Source: Flavobacteriales bacterium UBA4585
Lineage (GTDB): Bacteria > Bacteroidota > Bacteroidia > Flavobacteriales > Schleiferiaceae
Direction: 5' to 3'
DNA: 6,978 nucleotides
Assembly (NCBI GenBank): GCA_949487015.1
Contig: CATAQZ010000297.1
Coordinates: 1-6,978 of the forward strand
Shown here: piece after piece, positions 5,329 to 6,978 of the stretch
Numbering within the stretch: the first letter of the stretch is position 1
Layout of the letters: the number at the start of each line of letters is the position of its first letter
Translations under genes and position numbers: made by a program
The notes under the pieces: generated by a model
Databases searched by the model: none
Told to the model about the DNA's origin: nothing
Seen by the model: only the letters and a program-made list of their open reading frames with translations

Positions 5329-6883
5329 TCAAGACGCGTTCGCTAGTCTCGTACTGAATTTCTAAAATTCCTGATGTGCCTTCTGGAAGGATTAAGAATC
5401 CTGTGGAAGCCTTTGACCATAAGAGTTGTCCAGTCCAATTATAACAGCGTATCCTGGCAGGTTTACCTTCAACCGTTTTTAAAACTCTTCCAAATTCAGT
5501 ATCCGCAACATGTTCCTGTACTGTATAAGTTGCAGATTCGTTCAACTCCGTGGCGACGAGAATATTCTTCGGTGCACCAAAAGCACTTGTAAGGGCGTTG
5601 TAGTGCGCTCCATTGTATAGCAAAGAATCGGCCCAAAGGAAGTTTTGCGCTATTTGCCTAAGTGTTTGATTCGGCATTATAGAGTGAACACCTTCCAAAA
5701 TAATTTTATCTGCGACGCTTCCACCTACGTTAGGATTCGCACTGAATTCTAACATCGCGCTAGACATAATATCTGTGTGCTGATAGATGGAGTTAAAAAT
5801 GAGCTGATTGTAATTCTTAATACCATCGTAGGAGATGCTTCTACCGTTCCAAAATTCATTATTGCCGTCCCAATCAAAAACTCTTGTACTGGATACTCCT
5901 GAACGTCTGCCGTGTCGTTCTGCCAAATAATCCCCGAAGGCCTCGTCAAAAGTTCTTCGCTCCATACCAAAATTAGTCCCTGGTGCTGCCCCGTGGGATA
6001 TGGCATGACCAAATTCATGAATAATGACATCCGCATCTTCGGCATCATCAACACCGCCTTCACCGAAATACAGGCGGGGAGGGGAATAGCCGTAATTAAA
6101 CATGCTGTTGTCTTGCCCATTTAATGCTTGTGCATCTGCTTGGATAGTATAAGTCATGATTGCGCCATACCCTAAGGTGTTTAGGTATCTCGAGAGTGCT
6201 GAAACATGGTATACGCACATTACTTGTTCAAATTCAGGAGCCGTTCTACCACCGGTCCAATCTTGTGGTGAGGTACTGGGTAAAATATAAGGGGCATCAA
6301 AATCCACAATTTCTATATACTCATTACGAAGAAAGGTGGTGTCAGCAATCTGATCTACCGTTAGCGTGTCAATAATGCTTAATGAGTCTAATACAGTACC
6401 ATTCGCATCGTTAAGATCTTTATAAATGCCTCCGTACGATAGATTGTAGGGGGTGAGCGGATCCGGACTAAAAACTCTTACTGGAACTGTAGTATCATTA
6501 AAATGAACGGTTAGGTCGCGCTCGAGCAGTAGCGTACCATCTAGAGTAAAGTATCTTATTACATGGATCGATCCATCCAAGAGTGTATCCGGTGAAACGG
6601 ATACCCACTTATCTTCATGAAAAATTAAAGAAGATGAGACTTCAACAGGAAGTCTCGTGCGTTTTGTAAGATCCAAAGTGGATTGGGATTTCAAGACATC
6701 ACCAGATGCATCTCGTACCTCCAAAAATTGTTCTTCTAAGAGTAAATGTCCGTCTAAGAGGTAATGGAAACGTTCATAAGTCGCGTTTGGCGTTGTCGTT
6801 TTAAAAAACGACTGCGTGGTAAGCTCTTGACTAAAAGTTGCATTAACTGCTAGGAAGAAGAGTAATGTGATGATTCTTTTCAA
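5315..6883 (-). CDS. Secreted zinc metallopeptidase (HEFGH gluzincin) with probable T9SS sorting domain
   Basis: 522 residues. An N-terminal signal peptide is clear: KRI, a hydrophobic core ITLLFFLAV, and a likely cleavage near TFS-QE (18/19). Residues about 20-200 look like a beta-rich pro-region of Bacteroidota secreted peptidases (FSPDPLTPYNLSYGG at 138-152, then EYIEIVDFDAP). The catalytic part has GGVDDAEDADVIIHEFGHA (276-294): zinc ligands H289 and H293, catalytic E290, and a third ligand E314 in FDEAFGDYLAERHG, the HExxH-x20-E layout of thermolysin/fungalysin-like gluzincins. Residues about 445-522 (RIRCYNWTGQLLW ... SGILEIQYETSERVLIK) resemble a type A C-terminal sorting domain, so export through the outer membrane by type IX secretion is inferred. 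The start is unusual: TTG at 6883 is the only upstream in-frame initiator before a stop at 6893-6895. Just beyond that stop lies an in-frame ATG-AAG-AAA (6904-6896). Substrate is unknown; family assignment beyond gluzincin is tentative. Confidence 0.92.
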   Translation of the reverse strand: MKRIITLLFFLAVNATFSQELTTQSFFKTTTPNATYERFHYLLDGHLLLEEQFLEVRDASGDVLKSQSTLDLTKRTRLPVEVSSSLIFHEDKWVSVSPDTLLDGSIHVIRYFTLDGTLLLERDLTVHFNDTTVPVRVFSPDPLTPYNLSYGGIYKDLNDANGTVLDSLSIIDTLTVDQIADTTFLRNEYIEIVDFDAPYILPSTSPQDWTGGRTAPEFEQVMCVYHVSALSRYLNTLGYGAIMTYTIQADAQALNGQDNSMFNYGYSPPRLYFGEGGVDDAEDADVIIHEFGHAISHGAAPGTNFGMERRTFDEAFGDYLAERHGRRSGVSSTRVFDWDGNNEFWNGRSISYDGIKNYNQLIFNSIYQHTDIMSSAMLEFSANPNVGGSVADKIILEGVHSIMPNQTLRQIAQNFLWADSLLYNGAHYNALTSAFGAPKNILVATELNESATYTVQEHVADTEFGRVLKTVEGKPARIRCYNWTGQLLWSKASTGFLILPEGTSGILEIQYETSERVLIKTN

Positions 6884-6978
6884 ATTGGTCTTTTATTTCT
6901 TCATATTTACTTTGCACTACCTCTAGTGTATACGTTAAAGATAGGCCTTGTTTTCTTTCAATGACGTGGAGTTCAGCT
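6843..6978 (-). CDS. C-terminal fragment of an unrecognised protein (N-terminus beyond window edge)
   Basis: From the right edge one minus-strand frame (codons from 6977) stays open for 44 codons and stops with TAA at 6845-6843; the other two minus frames stop quickly. The translation has a normal protein look: a beta-like stretch LSLTYTLEVV followed by an amphipathic charged helix QSKYEEIKDQFEKN and the tail HHITLLPSS. I do not recognise the family. If real, its last 41 bp overlap the peptidase signal-peptide region in another frame, which would make it the upstream gene of a two-gene unit. A 44-codon open frame in AT-rich DNA can arise by chance, so confidence is limited. Confidence 0.45.
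   Translation of the reverse strand, partial: AELHVIERKQGLSLTYTLEVVQSKYEEIKDQFEKNHHITLLPSS

Noticed and set aside
5749..6120. 123-residue minus-strand ORF
   Set aside because: It lies entirely within the metallopeptidase gene in another frame; the peptidase frame carries the recognisable HEFGH motif.
6936..6961. TATCTTTA with an upstream TTG as a peptidase promoter
   Set aside because: The last base of the -7 consensus is wrong, the 15-bp spacer is short, and the site lies inside a possible coding frame.

Overview
The window looks like a chromosomal core region of a Bacteroidota bacterium, most likely of the Flavobacteriales. The signs are moderate-to-low G+C (about 40% by eye), genes without Shine-Dalgarno sequences, a secreted metallopeptidase with a C-terminal tail resembling a type IX secretion sorting domain, and a DnaA with the Bacteroidota-style box VII (SRFKWG). 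No mobile element, CRISPR array, tRNA or rRNA is visible.

Layout, left to right. Positions 1-3085 hold a tightly packed minus-strand operon transcribed right to left: a low-molecular-weight protein tyrosine phosphatase (2642-3085), a short tetrapyrrole-methylase-family SAM methyltransferase related to RsmI (1947-2642), and a bifunctional Rel/SpoT (p)ppGpp synthetase/hydrolase (1-1940, cut by the left edge). The first two genes overlap by one base (TAATG); the next gap is 6 bp. Upstream of this operon, on the same strand, is dnaA (3144-4577), separated from it by a clear intrinsic terminator whose T-tract almost touches the phosphatase start codon. A 334-bp divergent intergenic region (4578-4911) follows, with several inverted and direct repeats. 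It separates dnaA from a plus-strand hotdog-fold acyl-CoA thioesterase (4912-5328). That gene runs tail-to-tail, with a 14-bp overlap, into a minus-strand secreted HEFGH zinc metallopeptidase (5315-6883). At the right edge the C-terminal part of another minus-strand ORF (6843-6978) overlaps the peptidase start.

Functionally the left half joins replication initiation (DnaA), rRNA or nucleotide-type methylation, protein dephosphorylation and the stringent response, all growth-linked housekeeping roles. The peptidase is an accessory, exported enzyme. I see no convincing new defence or mobile system. The most useful second looks are the dnaA upstream region (a hairpin/inverted DnaA-box-like site in the leader and a 9-bp inverted repeat), the terminator abutting the stringent-response operon, and the peptidase's apparent TTG start sitting just behind an in-frame ATG-AAG-AAA-TAA.
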